Below are positions 17,478 through 28,408 of a DNA stretch of 52,407 nt, piece by piece. The notes below the pieces were generated by a model. That model worked only from the letters and a program-made list of their open reading frames with translations. It was not told the origin of the DNA and made no database searches. The position numbers and the translations under genes were made by a program. Each line of letters starts with the position of its first letter. Position 1 is the stretch's first letter. Origin of the DNA: Arthrobacter mobilis (GTDB lineage: Bacteria; Actinomycetota; Actinomycetes; Actinomycetales; Micrococcaceae); NCBI RefSeq assembly GCF_012395835.1, contig NZ_JAAZSQ010000017.1, forward strand, positions 1 through 52,407. The letters are read 5' to 3'.

Positions 17478-18287
17478 TTAGCCGGGTAGGTCGAATTCCG
17501 GCTCCTCGGGCCAAGGCAGCCCTGCCGGCAGATCGCGGCGCGGCGACAGACGCCACTCGGGCCTGCGCTTCTGAAGGAACGGTTCCACGCCTTCGGCAGC
17601 GTCTGCGAGCCGTCCCATTGCAGCAATTGCGGCCGAATCGAACCGGTGGGCGTGCATCGGGTGGTCCATGCCTGCAATCCGCCACAATATCCGCCGGGTC
17701 AGGGCCGCGAAAACGGGGGGCGACGTTCTCGGCGATCTGCCCGGCGATGCGGTAAGCTGCGTCGAGCAGTTCGCCGGGGGTGTGCAGACTGCGCACCAGT
17801 CCAGCGCGGTCGGAAGGCCGACGACCTGCGGCAGGAACCAGGTTGTGACGGCGTCGGGAACAATGCCGCGGGCTCCGGTCACGAAGCCGAGCTTGGCCCC
17901 TTCCACCATGAGCCGGAAATCCATCGGCAGCGTCAGCGCGCCCCGAATCCGACCGCCGGCCCATTGACGGCCGCAATGGTGGGCTTCAGCGATTGGAAGA
18001 TGCGCATCGTAATCCGACCGCCGCCGTCGCGCTTGCTGCGGGGATCCATTTCACCGTCCGAATAGTTTTAAAGGTCTTCCCTCCCCCGGACACGTCCGTC
18101 CCCACGCAGAAGCCGCGCCCGGCACCTGTCACCACAACAGCCCGGACAGCGTCTTCCGCGTCGGTGTCGTCGAAAATCTCCAGCAGTTCTCCGCGCATTT
18201 GGGGGTCAGCGCATTGAGCCGCTCGGGGCAGTTCAACGTCAGGGCGGCGATGCCCTTCCGGACCTCGTACAGCACCTGGCCAGCCAT
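17478..18287 (-). pseudogene. Enoyl-CoA hydratase relic with several frameshifts
   Basis: A whole crotonase gene can be followed across three frames: MAGQVLYEVRKGIAALTLNC and PERLNALTP, then after a shift MRGELLEIFDDTDAED and VVVTGAGRGFCVGTDVSG, an in-frame stop, then LTLPMDFRLMVEGAKLGF and RGIVPDAVTTWFLPQVVG, and finally EGVEPFLQKRRPEWRLSP ending at EFDLPG and a stop. At least three frameshifts make it non-functional. It lies 24 bp downstream of an intact crotonase and was probably part of the same operon. Confidence 0.8.
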
Positions 18288-18311
18288 TGTCCTGTTCTTC
18301 CGTTTCCTGGC

Positions 18312-19109
18312 CTAGTCGGTCACGGCAGTCTTGAGACGCTGGGAGCGGGCAGCGAACGACGCGAGACGTTCAGCAGTGTCCCGGTGCTCGGACAGGGCGG
18401 CAATCTGCTCCTGTTCGAGGCGCAGGTGTGCCTCGTAACCGTTCACTGCTTCGGCGGTGAGGAGCCGCTTAGTCGGACCAAGAGCCTGCACCGGCGAGGA
18501 CGCCAGGGTTTCGGCCAGTTCCCGTACCCGTTGTTCCAGGAACCCATCGCCGGCGATCTCGCCGACCAGCCCCCATTCCAATGCCTCCTGCGCTCCGACC
18601 GGGCGTCCGCCGAGCAGGACTGTCGTGGCCCGGCGTGGGCCCACGGCCCGTGGAAGCAGGTAGGAAACCCCGCAGTCCGGGCTCAACCCGGCCCCCGCAT
18701 AAGCCCCGATGAAGGATGCCTGCGGCGAAGCAACCGCAAAGTCGGCGTTCAGCACCAGCCCCAGCCCGGCACCGGCGGCCGGACCGTGGACGGCCGCAAT
18801 GCTGACCAGCGACGACCGGGCCAGCCGGAGCAGGCCCTGGTGCATTGTGCCGGCCAACCGGGCAACGAACGCCCCCCGCTCGGGCGTCTGGGCCATCGCC
18901 GCGACGTCCCCTCCGGCACAGAAGAACCGCCCGTTGCCGGCCAGGACTACCACGTGGCAGTCCTGGTCTGCCTCTGCCAGGGCCAGTGCCTGGCAGAACT
19001 CGTCCGCCAACTGCTGGTTCAGCGCGTTGGCTGCATCCGGCCGGTCCAGCGTAAGCCAGGCGATGCCGTCCCGCAGGGCAAATTCGAGCGTCTCAAAACC
19101 GGCCGTCAC
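18312..19109 (-). CDS. Enoyl-CoA hydratase/isomerase family, isomerase-type active site
   Basis: 265 aa crotonase. [11 protein letters not shown] near 62 forms the oxyanion hole. The first hydratase glutamate is replaced ([11 protein letters not shown], Leu116), while Asp145 occurs in [17 protein letters not shown]. This resembles PaaG-type 2,3-dehydroadipyl-CoA isomerases, in which an Asp shifts the double bond. An enoyl-CoA isomerase is therefore more likely than a hydratase (inference). The start overlaps the stop of the SDR gene by 4 bp, so the two are co-translated. Confidence 0.88.
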   Translation of the reverse strand: MTAGFETLEFALRDGIAWLTLDRPDAANALNQQLADEFCQALALAEADQDCHVVVLAGNGRFFCAGGDVAAMAQTPERGAFVARLAGTMHQGLLRLARSSLVSIAAVHGPAAGAGLGLVLNADFAVASPQASFIGAYAGAGLSPDCGVSYLLPRAVGPRRATTVLLGGRPVGAQEALEWGLVGEIAGDGFLEQRVRELAETLASSPVQALGPTKRLLTAEAVNGYEAHLRLEQEQIAALSEHRDTAERLASFAARSQRLKTAVTD

Positions 19110-19867
19110 CGCGGAGCCATCCGGACTGCGCCATCCAAGCGGATGGTTTCTCCGTTGAGCATGGGGTTTTCCACGATGTGAGCCACCAGCGAGGCGTATT
19201 CCTCCGGTGCTCCCAGTCGTGACGGATGCGGTGTCTGCGCCTCAAGCGAGGACACCGTCTCCTCCGGCAGCGCCTCGAACATCGGGGTGCGGAACAGTCC
19301 CGGCGCAATGGTGACCACCCGGATACGGTGCTGGGCCAAGTCCCGAGCGATGGGCAGGGTCATTCCTGCCACCCCGGCCTTGGACGCTGAATATGCGGCC
19401 TGCCCGACCTGCCCGTCAAAGGCCGCAACCGATGCGGTGCAGACCAGCACGCCGCGTTCCTCCCCGACCAGCGGCTGTTCGACAATGCGTACCGCTGCCA
19501 GCCGGATGACATTGAAGGTGCCCACCAGGTTGATTTCGACGGTGCGCCGGAAGTCACCCAGGGGAAATGGGCCGCTCCGGCCTGCCACCCGTGCGCCTAG
19601 GGAGATCCCTGCGCAGTTGACCACGATTCGCAGCCGTCCCAGTTCCGAGGCCGCGTCCACCGCTGCCTGGACCGCCTGCTCGTCGGTCACGTCGGTGGGC
19701 ACGAAGCGCACCCGATTGCCCAGCTCGCGGGCCACCGTCTCACCTGCCGATGTTGCCAGGTCAGCAATCACGACTGCCGCCCCGTCCGCCGCCAGCCGGC
19801 GCACCGTAGCCAGACCCAGCCCTGACGCCCCGCCCGTGACCAGTGCTGCATTTCCGCTACTATCCAT
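19106..19867 (-). CDS. SDR oxidoreductase, 3-hydroxyacyl-CoA dehydrogenase type
   Basis: 253 aa; ATG after GGAAGGAGATTTTGTG, preferred over an upstream start. Cofactor motif TGGASGLGL near 11, IVNCAGIS and catalytic Tyr-x3-Lys in [17 protein letters not shown] after the second strand suggests NAD preference. The sequence resembles the 3-hydroxyacyl-CoA dehydrogenase type 2 group ([20 protein letters not shown] region, [16 protein letters not shown]). It would oxidise a 3-hydroxyacyl-CoA, replacing the two-domain dehydrogenase, which the window lacks. Downstream crotonase is translationally coupled. Confidence 0.88.
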   Translation of the reverse strand: MDSSGNAALVTGGASGLGLATVRRLAADGAAVVIADLATSAGETVARELGNRVRFVPTDVTDEQAVQAAVDAASELGRLRIVVNCAGISLGARVAGRSGPFPLGDFRRTVEINLVGTFNVIRLAAVRIVEQPLVGEERGVLVCTASVAAFDGQVGQAAYSASKAGVAGMTLPIARDLAQHRIRVVTIAPGLFRTPMFEALPEETVSSLEAQTPHPSRLGAPEEYASLVAHIVENPMLNGETIRLDGAVRMAPR

Positions 19868-19999
19868 CACAAAATCTCCTTCCAAAGTCACAACAAATAG
19901 GGCTGTCCGGTGCCATCCCGCTATAGGCAGCCCCCCAGGTGTCCCGCCCCCGGAAACTTCACCATTGCCCCTCGGATGGAGCAATCCGGGCAGGGGCCG

Positions 20000-21842
<1,843 letters not shown>

Positions 21843-21889
21843 CAGAATTCCCCTCGCCTCGGACACCGCGGCGCCGCCGTGCCAGCCTT

Positions 21890-21925
21890 ATACTTTGAAT
21901 CATAATAACAATAGCGCTGTCAGAA
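21890..21925 (-). promoter_or_regulatory. AT-rich promoter region of the 21.8 kb SDR operon
   Basis: An AT-rich island (TTATACTTTGAATCATAATAA region) lies about 50-80 bp before the SDR start in GC-rich surroundings. Read on the minus strand it offers TATGAT and TATAAG as -10 candidates, but no clear -35 partner. It is the only plausible promoter for the minus-strand genes that follow. Confidence 0.4.
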
Positions 21926-21929
21926 AGAC

Positions 21930-22766
21930 ATAGGCCGGATAAGTTTGACGAAAAGATGTACTTCCCATTACGGCCTCCATCCCGCCGCAGAGAAAATCGT
22001 GAAAGACATCGCAGGCAGGGACGGGCCTGCTCCCTTGCAGATTCATCGGGTGCGGGTGCCGGACACAGCGGCCGGGTAAGGGACGCTTCTGTTACTCGCT
22101 GGGTCCTGCCCTCCAAGCGCCCGCCACGACCATGAGTATCCAGGCCGCCTTTGTCGCATGGCTGGAATCTGTTTGCGCGCGCATGCGCGCCAAAGCACCC
22201 GACCGTCGAGGGCCGATTCACTCCGGTCTCCCGCATTTTCCACCGAACGGTGGTCAACGAGTGCCGAAAGCAGCCGTACCGTTTGGTGGCCGCCGGCTGG
22301 GTACACGAGGAGGCCCGGGCGGACCTGCTGCTTCCGCAGGCACCTGCCCGGGGCCGGCTGCGCCCGGGCATGCGGCCAGGGCGCACGGGCCCCTTCTCGA
22401 TCGCGTCGGGGCCGGCGAGCCGGCGAAGCCGAACGGCTTTCCGCCGGCACATCGAGGCGCCGCAGTAGTTCCTGTTCCCGCAAATCGACAACCGTACTTG
22501 TCGGCGCGTCCTCGCCCCAGGCGCTCCACCGGCTGCTGGGCATAAGGTTGCGGCGGCCTGAAGAGGGTCCGGCGGGAGTCCAGATTCCGGGCCGGCCGTC
22601 GCCACGCCGTCGGGACCGGGGCCCGGGTGGCATGCTGGCAGGTAGGGGCCGTCCCGGGCATTGGGTTCCGGCATCCAATAAGCCAGGCAGCCCCAACCCC
22701 TCGAAAGCGCCGACCGGCATTCGCTGCCGGTCCATCGATTTGGTGGAAGCTCTGTTACGTGCCGGT
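21930..22766. other. Long stretch without a recognisable gene
   Basis: About 840 bp between two minus-strand operons. Long open frames exist on both strands but none has a ribosome site with a plausible protein, their composition is rich in Arg/Pro/Gly as expected from chance in GC-rich DNA, and no family is recognised. It may be an eroded gene or foreign insertion scar. Confidence 0.4.
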
Positions 22767-24359
22767 TTAGGACTCGCCGGCAAGCGCTACTAGTTCGTCC
22801 TTTATGACCTTGCCGCTGGCATTCAACGGCAAGGCGTCCACGAAACGGATGCTGCTCGGCCGTTTGAAATTGGCCATACGGTCCCGGCACCACTCGGCCA
22901 GCTCGGCTTCGCTGACTCCGGCATCGCGGCGTACCACGCAGGCCAGTCCCACCTCACCGAGCCGTTCATCCGGCACCCCGGTGACCGCCGCAGCCAGCAC
23001 CCCCGGGTGCGCCTGCAGCACCGCTTCGACCTCTGCCGGGTAGACGTTGAACCCGCCGACGATGTACATGTCCTTGATCCGCCCGGTGACCTTCAGATAG
23101 CCCCGTTCGTCGAGCACTCCCAGATCGCCGCTGCGCAGGTAGCCCTGAGCGTCGAGGAACGCCTCGTCCCTGCCCAGGTACCCCGCCATCAGGTTGTAGC
23201 CGCGCAGCGCGATCTCACCGGTTTCGCCTGGGGCAGCCTTGCTGCCGTCTTCGGTCAGCACCACCACCTCCACGCCCGGCACCGCCTTACCCGCGGTGGA
23301 AGCCACGGTGTCCCGGTCGTCGCCCTGCCGGGTCAGCGTCGCCACGCCCGTTCCTTCGGTGAAGCCGTAGGGGGAGAACACCTGGCCGAACCCGAACACG
23401 TCGTACATGTCGTAGATCAGCTGCGGAGGGACTGATGTCGCACCGGTAACGGCGATCCGCAGCGACGCGAGGTCGCGGCCAGGCAAGCTGGGATGCGCGA
23501 GCAGGGACTGGAAAACCGTCGGCGGTGCAGGATAAAACGAGATCCGCTCCCGCTCTATGATGTCCAGCGCGGCTTCGGCATCGAAGACCGGCATCGGGTA
23601 GGCGGCGGCACCGTGCAGCAGGCTGAGCAGCAGGCCGACCTTGAGGCCGAAGGCATGGAAGAAGGGGTTGGAGAGCAGGACGCGGTCCCCGGGGCGCACG
23701 CCCAGCAGCGACCCCCAGTTCCAGTAGGCCCGCACCAGCGCGCCGTGCCGCAGCATGGCACCCTTCGGCTGTCCGGTCGTTCCCGAGGTGAACAGGACCG
23801 TGGCAATGTCGTCCGGCGTGATCCGGCGGATGCGCTCGTCCAACTCGCCCTCCAGCACGGCCCCGCCCCCGGCCAGGAACGCGTGCAGGCCCGGGCTGTC
23901 CGGTGCGTCGATGTCCACGATCCGCGGCAGCTGCGGCAGCAGCCCGGAGGCCTCCCCGCAGAGGGCGCGCAGCTCCTCGGCGTAGCTGCGCCCGAGGAAC
24001 TGCTCAACGGTGAAGACCAGCAGCGCGCCGGACCTGGCCAGGATATCGGCGGCTTCACGCGGAGTGTAGCGGGTATTTACGGGCACCAGTGCGGCGCCGC
24101 TGAGCTGGATGGCAAGGGCCAGCACGGCAAACTCGATGGAGTTGGGTGCCCAGATGGCCACCCGGTCCCCCGGCCTGACCCCCGCGGCGATCAGGCCGCG
24201 TGCGGCCCTCCGGGCATAACCGAGGTAGTCGCTAAAGCTCAAACGGCGCCCACCGCACACCAGCGCCGGGCGGCCCCCATATTGTTCCGCCGCCCACAAG
24301 GAGGCCGCAGCAATGGTGCGCACTCCGGCTGACGGATATTCGGTGACTTCGTCGTTCAT
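22767..24359 (-). CDS. AMP-forming acyl-CoA synthetase (FadD-like)
   Basis: 530 aa; start at MNDEVTEYPSAG, preceded by GCGGAGATACGAACG. Adenylate-forming superfamily: P-loop TVLFTSGTTGQPKGAML near 175, GFTEGTGVATLTRQG (substrate/AMP region), GEIALRGYNLMAGYLG, YLRSGDLGVLDERGYLKVTGR (cut here as YLRSGDLGVLDERGY) and the C-terminal lysine in PLNASGKVIKDEL. It would activate a carboxylic acid to its CoA thioester with ATP. Last gene of the minus-strand run containing two acyl-CoA dehydrogenase pairs, so it probably primes that pathway. Confidence 0.93.
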   Translation of the reverse strand: MNDEVTEYPSAGVRTIAAASLWAAEQYGGRPALVCGGRRLSFSDYLGYARRAARGLIAAGVRPGDRVAIWAPNSIEFAVLALAIQLSGAALVPVNTRYTPREAADILARSGALLVFTVEQFLGRSYAEELRALCGEASGLLPQLPRIVDIDAPDSPGLHAFLAGGGAVLEGELDERIRRITPDDIATVLFTSGTTGQPKGAMLRHGALVRAYWNWGSLLGVRPGDRVLLSNPFFHAFGLKVGLLLSLLHGAAAYPMPVFDAEAALDIIERERISFYPAPPTVFQSLLAHPSLPGRDLASLRIAVTGATSVPPQLIYDMYDVFGFGQVFSPYGFTEGTGVATLTRQGDDRDTVASTAGKAVPGVEVVVLTEDGSKAAPGETGEIALRGYNLMAGYLGRDEAFLDAQGYLRSGDLGVLDERGYLKVTGRIKDMYIVGGFNVYPAEVEAVLQAHPGVLAAAVTGVPDERLGEVGLACVVRRDAGVSEAELAEWCRDRMANFKRPSSIRFVDALPLNASGKVIKDELVALAGES

Positions 24360-24443
24360 CGTTCGTATCTCCGCGGGATTCTCGGCAGGAATGACGCCTG
24401 CTGGCAGGCATGAGGCCGGTTTCGGTGCCGGCATGGTTCGTGA

Positions 24444-25304
24444 TTACGCGCCGTCGGCGAAGAAACGGTCCAGCCGGAAGGCCCGGATGGCGTTTTCGCC
24501 AAGGAACTTGCCCTCGACCTCCTCCGGCAGCCCGAGCTCCCGCGCCGAGGCAAGGGGACGCTGGAAGTCCAGCAGCGGCCAGTCCGAGGCGTAGATGCAT
24601 TTGTCCTGCCCGTACCCGCCCAGAAACTTGCGGAAAGGGGCTTCGAAATGCTTGGCCAAGCGGGCCGAAGTATCGATATAGACGTTGTCGTGCTTCCACG
24701 CGACATGGATCATCTCGTCGACCCACGGCGACCCGACGTGGCCGCAGACGATGGTCAGGTCCGGAAAGTCGAGCGCAACCTCGTCGATATAGAGCGGCAG
24801 GCCCGACCGCGAAGGGAAGAGCGGCCCCGTGCCACCGACCTGTGTCTGGACCGCGAGCCCGAGTTCCTCGCACTTGGCGTACAGGGGGTAGAACACCCTG
24901 TCCGTCGGATCCCGCCAGAAGTAGAACGGTTCCAGTTTCATCGCGCAGACCGGGTAGTCCCGGGCCAGGCTTTCGAGTTCCCGCACCGCCTGCATGACGC
25001 CGTCGGTCGGGTCGACAGCGACAACCCCGACCAGCCGGTCGGGCCACTTATCCAGCGCCTCCAGAACCAGATGCCCCGGAACCACCGGGCCGCCCGAAAC
25101 CAGCGACACATCGACGTCGGAGGCATCCATTTCCTCGATCATTTCCTCGAGTGAAATGCCGTTCTGCATCCTGTCGGTTCCGTACTTGCGGAAGACGTGC
25201 GCCGTGCGTTCGGGCATCACGTTGACCACTTCGCGGGTCCACGGCTGGATCCACGCATCAACCACCTTGGGACGGGCCTTCAGGTTCTTTATAGGAGCGG
25301 TCAT
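24444..25304 (-). CDS. Amidohydrolase family 2 (ACMSD-like TIM barrel)
   Basis: 286 aa; ATG after GAAAGGTGCGAG. The protein has a metal-dependent hydrolase fold like 2-amino-3-carboxymuconate semialdehyde decarboxylase: VVAVDPTD, then CAMKLEPFYFWRDP, IVCGHVGSPWVDEM (metal His) and YASDWPLLD (metal Asp). The usual N-terminal HxH is not seen; VVDAWIQPWTRE occupies that place, an oddity shared with some acyl-CoA-associated members. It lies between dehydrogenase and synthetase genes, which suggests C-C bond cleavage or ring hydrolysis in the same pathway (inference); substrate unknown. Confidence 0.85.
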   Translation of the reverse strand: MTAPIKNLKARPKVVDAWIQPWTREVVNVMPERTAHVFRKYGTDRMQNGISLEEMIEEMDASDVDVSLVSGGPVVPGHLVLEALDKWPDRLVGVVAVDPTDGVMQAVRELESLARDYPVCAMKLEPFYFWRDPTDRVFYPLYAKCEELGLAVQTQVGGTGPLFPSRSGLPLYIDEVALDFPDLTIVCGHVGSPWVDEMIHVAWKHDNVYIDTSARLAKHFEAPFRKFLGGYGQDKCIYASDWPLLDFQRPLASARELGLPEEVEGKFLGENAIRAFRLDRFFADGA

Positions 25305-25342
25305 CTCGCACCTTTCGGGGTCAGCGGTTCCAGGACCGGGGG

Positions 25343-26353
25343 TCAGGGGGTGCCGAAGCCGGAGATCCGCGGCGCGGTGCCGCAGGCCTTCAACAAGCGG
25401 GCGGTTTCCATGCCAAGTTCGGCGGCGGAGCCGAGGAACGGTGCGAAGAACTGGGCCCGCCGCACGAGCGGGGCCAGCGGGAATTCCTCGGTAAAGCCCA
25501 TACCGCCGCACACCTGAAGGCCGTGCGCCACGGCCGTCTGTACCGCCTTCTTCGCCAGGGAAGTGGCGACAAGCACCGTCAGTTCCGTCTGGTCCGATTC
25601 GTCCCAGCTGCCGGCCAGAACCGACCGGGCCGCCGCGATGGCGACGCGCACATCCGCCAGGCGGTGCTTGACCGCCTGGTAGCTGCCGATGGGGCGCCCG
25701 AACTGGTGGCGTTCCGAGACGTGGGTCACCGCGATCCGGAGGCATTCCTCGGCTGCACCCACCAGCTGGTAGGCCAGGGCCCGCCGGGCGGTGCGCAGAG
25801 CCAGGCGGGCGTGCTCCGGTGCCAGCCGGTCGAGTACGGCGGCACTGCGGCCGGTGAGGCGGCCCGCCCGTACGCGGGCATCCGCGCCGTCAAGTCCTGC
25901 GACTTCGGATGGTTCCACCGGAGCGAGCCGGACGACGGCGGGCTGGCCGGCCGGATCGGTGACAAAGGCCAGGATTTTGTCGCCGGGCTCCACTCCGCCC
26001 AGGAACAGGCCGTCAAGCTCTGCGGAACCATCCGCGAACAGCTGTCCCGCGCCCGGCGAGGACGGGAGGGGATACAGCACGGCGTGGGACTGTTCGGCCA
26101 CCACCGGGGCGCCGGCCTGCTCCAGCGCGTGAACGACGGCGGCATCCAGCGCACGCGACGCGAGGGCGGCCCGGCCCAGCTCTTCGCCGAGCACGCCGGT
26201 GGCCAGCCGCGGATCTTCCCCGGCCAGCTCGAACCATCCCAGCTCCAGGAGCGCTTTCCAGCCGACTCCTTCCGGGCTCTGGGCCACAAGGGCACGCGTG
26301 GATTCGCTGACGGCCTCGGCCAGCTCTTCCATCTCGTCGACCAACTCAGCCAC
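25343..26353 (-). CDS. Acyl-CoA dehydrogenase-like protein, small subunit of a pair
   Basis: 336 aa with a GTG start preceded by GGGAGGC; it overlaps the partner gene's stop by 8 bp. The C-terminal helical domain is recognisable (RHQFGRPIGSYQAVKHRLAD, LQVCGGMGFTEEFPLAPLVRR), but the N-terminal and middle parts are degenerate and lack the canonical EPEAGSD substrate/FAD loop. Such shortened subunits occur in heteromeric acyl-CoA dehydrogenases, e.g. the alpha2beta2 FadE pairs of steroid degradation. It probably works only with the gene immediately upstream. Confidence 0.85.
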   Translation of the reverse strand: MAELVDEMEELAEAVSESTRALVAQSPEGVGWKALLELGWFELAGEDPRLATGVLGEELGRAALASRALDAAVVHALEQAGAPVVAEQSHAVLYPLPSSPGAGQLFADGSAELDGLFLGGVEPGDKILAFVTDPAGQPAVVRLAPVEPSEVAGLDGADARVRAGRLTGRSAAVLDRLAPEHARLALRTARRALAYQLVGAAEECLRIAVTHVSERHQFGRPIGSYQAVKHRLADVRVAIAAARSVLAGSWDESDQTELTVLVATSLAKKAVQTAVAHGLQVCGGMGFTEEFPLAPLVRRAQFFAPFLGSAAELGMETARLLKACGTAPRISGFGTP

Positions 26354-27491
26354 GGGCTGCCTCCCTCGGAAGACCAAGCACACGCTCGGCCACGATGTTT
26401 CTCTGGACCTCGGCGGCCCCGCCATAGACGGTCGCGGCACGTGAATAGAACCATTCGGCCCGTTCGGTCCGTGCCTCGGCGCTGTCTCCGATAGCAAAGC
26501 CGCGCTCCCGTACGGCGCGCACCGCGTCATTGACCAGGTGCTCGGTCTGGCCGAGCAGGATCTTGTCAATTGACACCTCCGGACCGAGCCGTTCCCCGGC
26601 GGCGAGCCGCTTCACCGTTTCCCGGCACCGCATCCGCAGCGCAGTAAGGCTGATGTATGCCTCGGCTACGATCGACGCGGTGAGGGCGTCCGACTCGTCC
26701 AGCTCGGCGATAAGCCCCGAGAGGGTCGAATGCATAATGGCTTGGCGCTGCCACGCCCACATGCCGCGTTCGTACTGGAGCAGGTCCATTGCGACGCCCC
26801 AGCCGCCGTCGACCGGGCCGATCATATGGTCGGAAGGGACGTAGACGCCGTCTAGGAACACCTCGGAAAATTCCTCTTCACCGGTGAGCGTGAGCAAGGG
26901 CCGCACGTCGACGCCGGCAGCCTGCAGGTCGACCCAAAACAGGGTCAGGCCGCGGTGGCGCGAGTCGGGCGCGCCCGTCCGGGCGAGCACTCCGCACCAG
27001 TTTGAACGGTGTCCCAGCGAAGTCCAGACCTTCTGGCCGGTGATCCTCCAGCCTTGGCCGTCGCGCACCGCCCTGGTGCGCAGGCTGGCCAGGTCGCTGC
27101 CCGCCTCCGGCTCCGAGAAGCCTTGGCACCATAGTGCCCGGCCAGCCAGAAGCTCCGGAAGATATCGGGAGGCGATGCCCGGATTGTGGGCGACCAGTGC
27201 CGAGCCGAGGACCTCCAGGGCACCGACCTGTTCCGGCATGCCGAACCCGGCCGCGGTGATGGCGTCGTATAGTTCGGCGCGGAGCTCGGCGCTGCCGCCC
27301 CGGCCGCCGCTTTCGGCCGGCCAGCCCCAGCCGGTCAGGCCTGCAGCGTCGAGCCGGGCGAAGAATTCCAGGCTGCGGTCTATGCGGTCGTCCAGGGAGT
27401 CGGTCCGCCGTGGGTTACAGTCTTGCAGGGTATCGGAGTGTGCCCTCAGCCACTCCAGCACGTTCGGTGCGTCCACCTCTTGGCTCGCCAC
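26346..27491 (-). CDS. Acyl-CoA dehydrogenase, large subunit of a pair
   Basis: 381 aa with a GTG start after GAAAGGACAGAGGCC. Typical elements: WPAESGGRGGS, LWCQGFSEPEAGSDLASLRT, ITGQKVWTSLGHRSNWCG, and the C-terminal YGGAAEVQRNIVAERVLGLP. It keeps the FAD/substrate loop missing from its small partner, whose gene overlaps its end. The pair architecture is known from dehydrogenation of CoA esters bearing bulky ring systems. Gene follows an SDR by 65 bp. Confidence 0.9.
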   Translation of the reverse strand: MASQEVDAPNVLEWLRAHSDTLQDCNPRRTDSLDDRIDRSLEFFARLDAAGLTGWGWPAESGGRGGSAELRAELYDAITAAGFGMPEQVGALEVLGSALVAHNPGIASRYLPELLAGRALWCQGFSEPEAGSDLASLRTRAVRDGQGWRITGQKVWTSLGHRSNWCGVLARTGAPDSRHRGLTLFWVDLQAAGVDVRPLLTLTGEEEFSEVFLDGVYVPSDHMIGPVDGGWGVAMDLLQYERGMWAWQRQAIMHSTLSGLIAELDESDALTASIVAEAYISLTALRMRCRETVKRLAAGERLGPEVSIDKILLGQTEHLVNDAVRAVRERGFAIGDSAEARTERAEWFYSRAATVYGGAAEVQRNIVAERVLGLPREAARG

Positions 27492-27556
27492 GGCCTCTGT
27501 CCTTTCCCATGTTCCGGGCCTGCGGGGCCCGAGGTCCTCTGGTCCGAAAACCGTCC

Positions 27557-28324
27557 CTAGTGCGCGGTCCATCCGCCGTCGACTGTCAGTGTCTGACCGG
27601 TGACATAACTGCTCATGTCGCTGGCGAGATAGAGCAGTGCACCGTCAAAGTCTTCCACCTGCCCGTGCCTGGGGATCAGTGTGTTACGTCCAATCCACTG
27701 CTGGATGTTTTCGCGGTTGATCACCTCGGCGGTGATCCCGGTTTCAATGAAGCCGGGGGCAATGGAATTAATCCGGATCCCGTAGCGGCTCCACTGGGCG
27801 GCCCATTCCCGGGTAATCGCTTCCAGCCCGCCTTTGGACGCCGAGTAGATCGCCTGCGGAAACCTGCCGATGCCCACGCTGGCCACAATGGACGTGACGT
27901 TGATGATCGACCCGCGGCCGCGTTCCTTCATGGCCGGGAACAGTGCCTGCGCCAGCCGGATCGGCGAAACAAGGTTGACGTTCAGGGTCGAGTGGATGAT
28001 GTCCAGCGTCTCGTCTTCGGCCTTGACGCCGCCGGCGATGTAGGCCGCGTTGTTGACCAGGATGTCGATCGGTCCCAGTTCCTCGAGGGCTGCCCGCGCC
28101 AGCTCATCCGCCGCTTCCGGATCGGCCAGATCTGCCGGGAAGGGGACGCAGCCCTTGTATTGGCCGGCAAGCTCCTTGAGGGCCTCCTCCCGGCGGGCCA
28201 CGATTCCGACGGTGGCGCCGGCCTCGGCCAGCACCTGTGCGAAACGGCGTCCTATTCCGGAGGATGCCCCCGTGAGCAGGGCCGTCTTGCCCTCGAGCGA
28301 GAACTGGGCAGCGGTTGTCATCAT
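27557..28324 (-). CDS. SDR family oxidoreductase
   Basis: 255 aa; MMTTAAQFSLEGKTALLTG start after GGAGAGGACCA. Motifs: TGASSGIGRR near 18, DILVNNAAYI, catalytic AIYSASKGGL, and SSYVTGQTLTVDGGW at the end. Similar to bacterial gluconate-5-dehydrogenase/3-oxoacyl reductase-like SDRs. In this operon it most likely oxidises a hydroxyacyl-CoA or ring alcohol between two acyl-CoA dehydrogenase pairs (inference). Confidence 0.88.
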   Translation of the reverse strand: MMTTAAQFSLEGKTALLTGASSGIGRRFAQVLAEAGATVGIVARREEALKELAGQYKGCVPFPADLADPEAADELARAALEELGPIDILVNNAAYIAGGVKAEDETLDIIHSTLNVNLVSPIRLAQALFPAMKERGRGSIINVTSIVASVGIGRFPQAIYSASKGGLEAITREWAAQWSRYGIRINSIAPGFIETGITAEVINRENIQQWIGRNTLIPRHGQVEDFDGALLYLASDMSSYVTGQTLTVDGGWTAH

Positions 28325-28408
28325 TGGTCCTCTCCGACGCCGGTATGGCGTCACTGGCCCTCCGGGCCTATGCACATGTTGCAACTACTATGGGGCGGTT
28401 GCACACCG

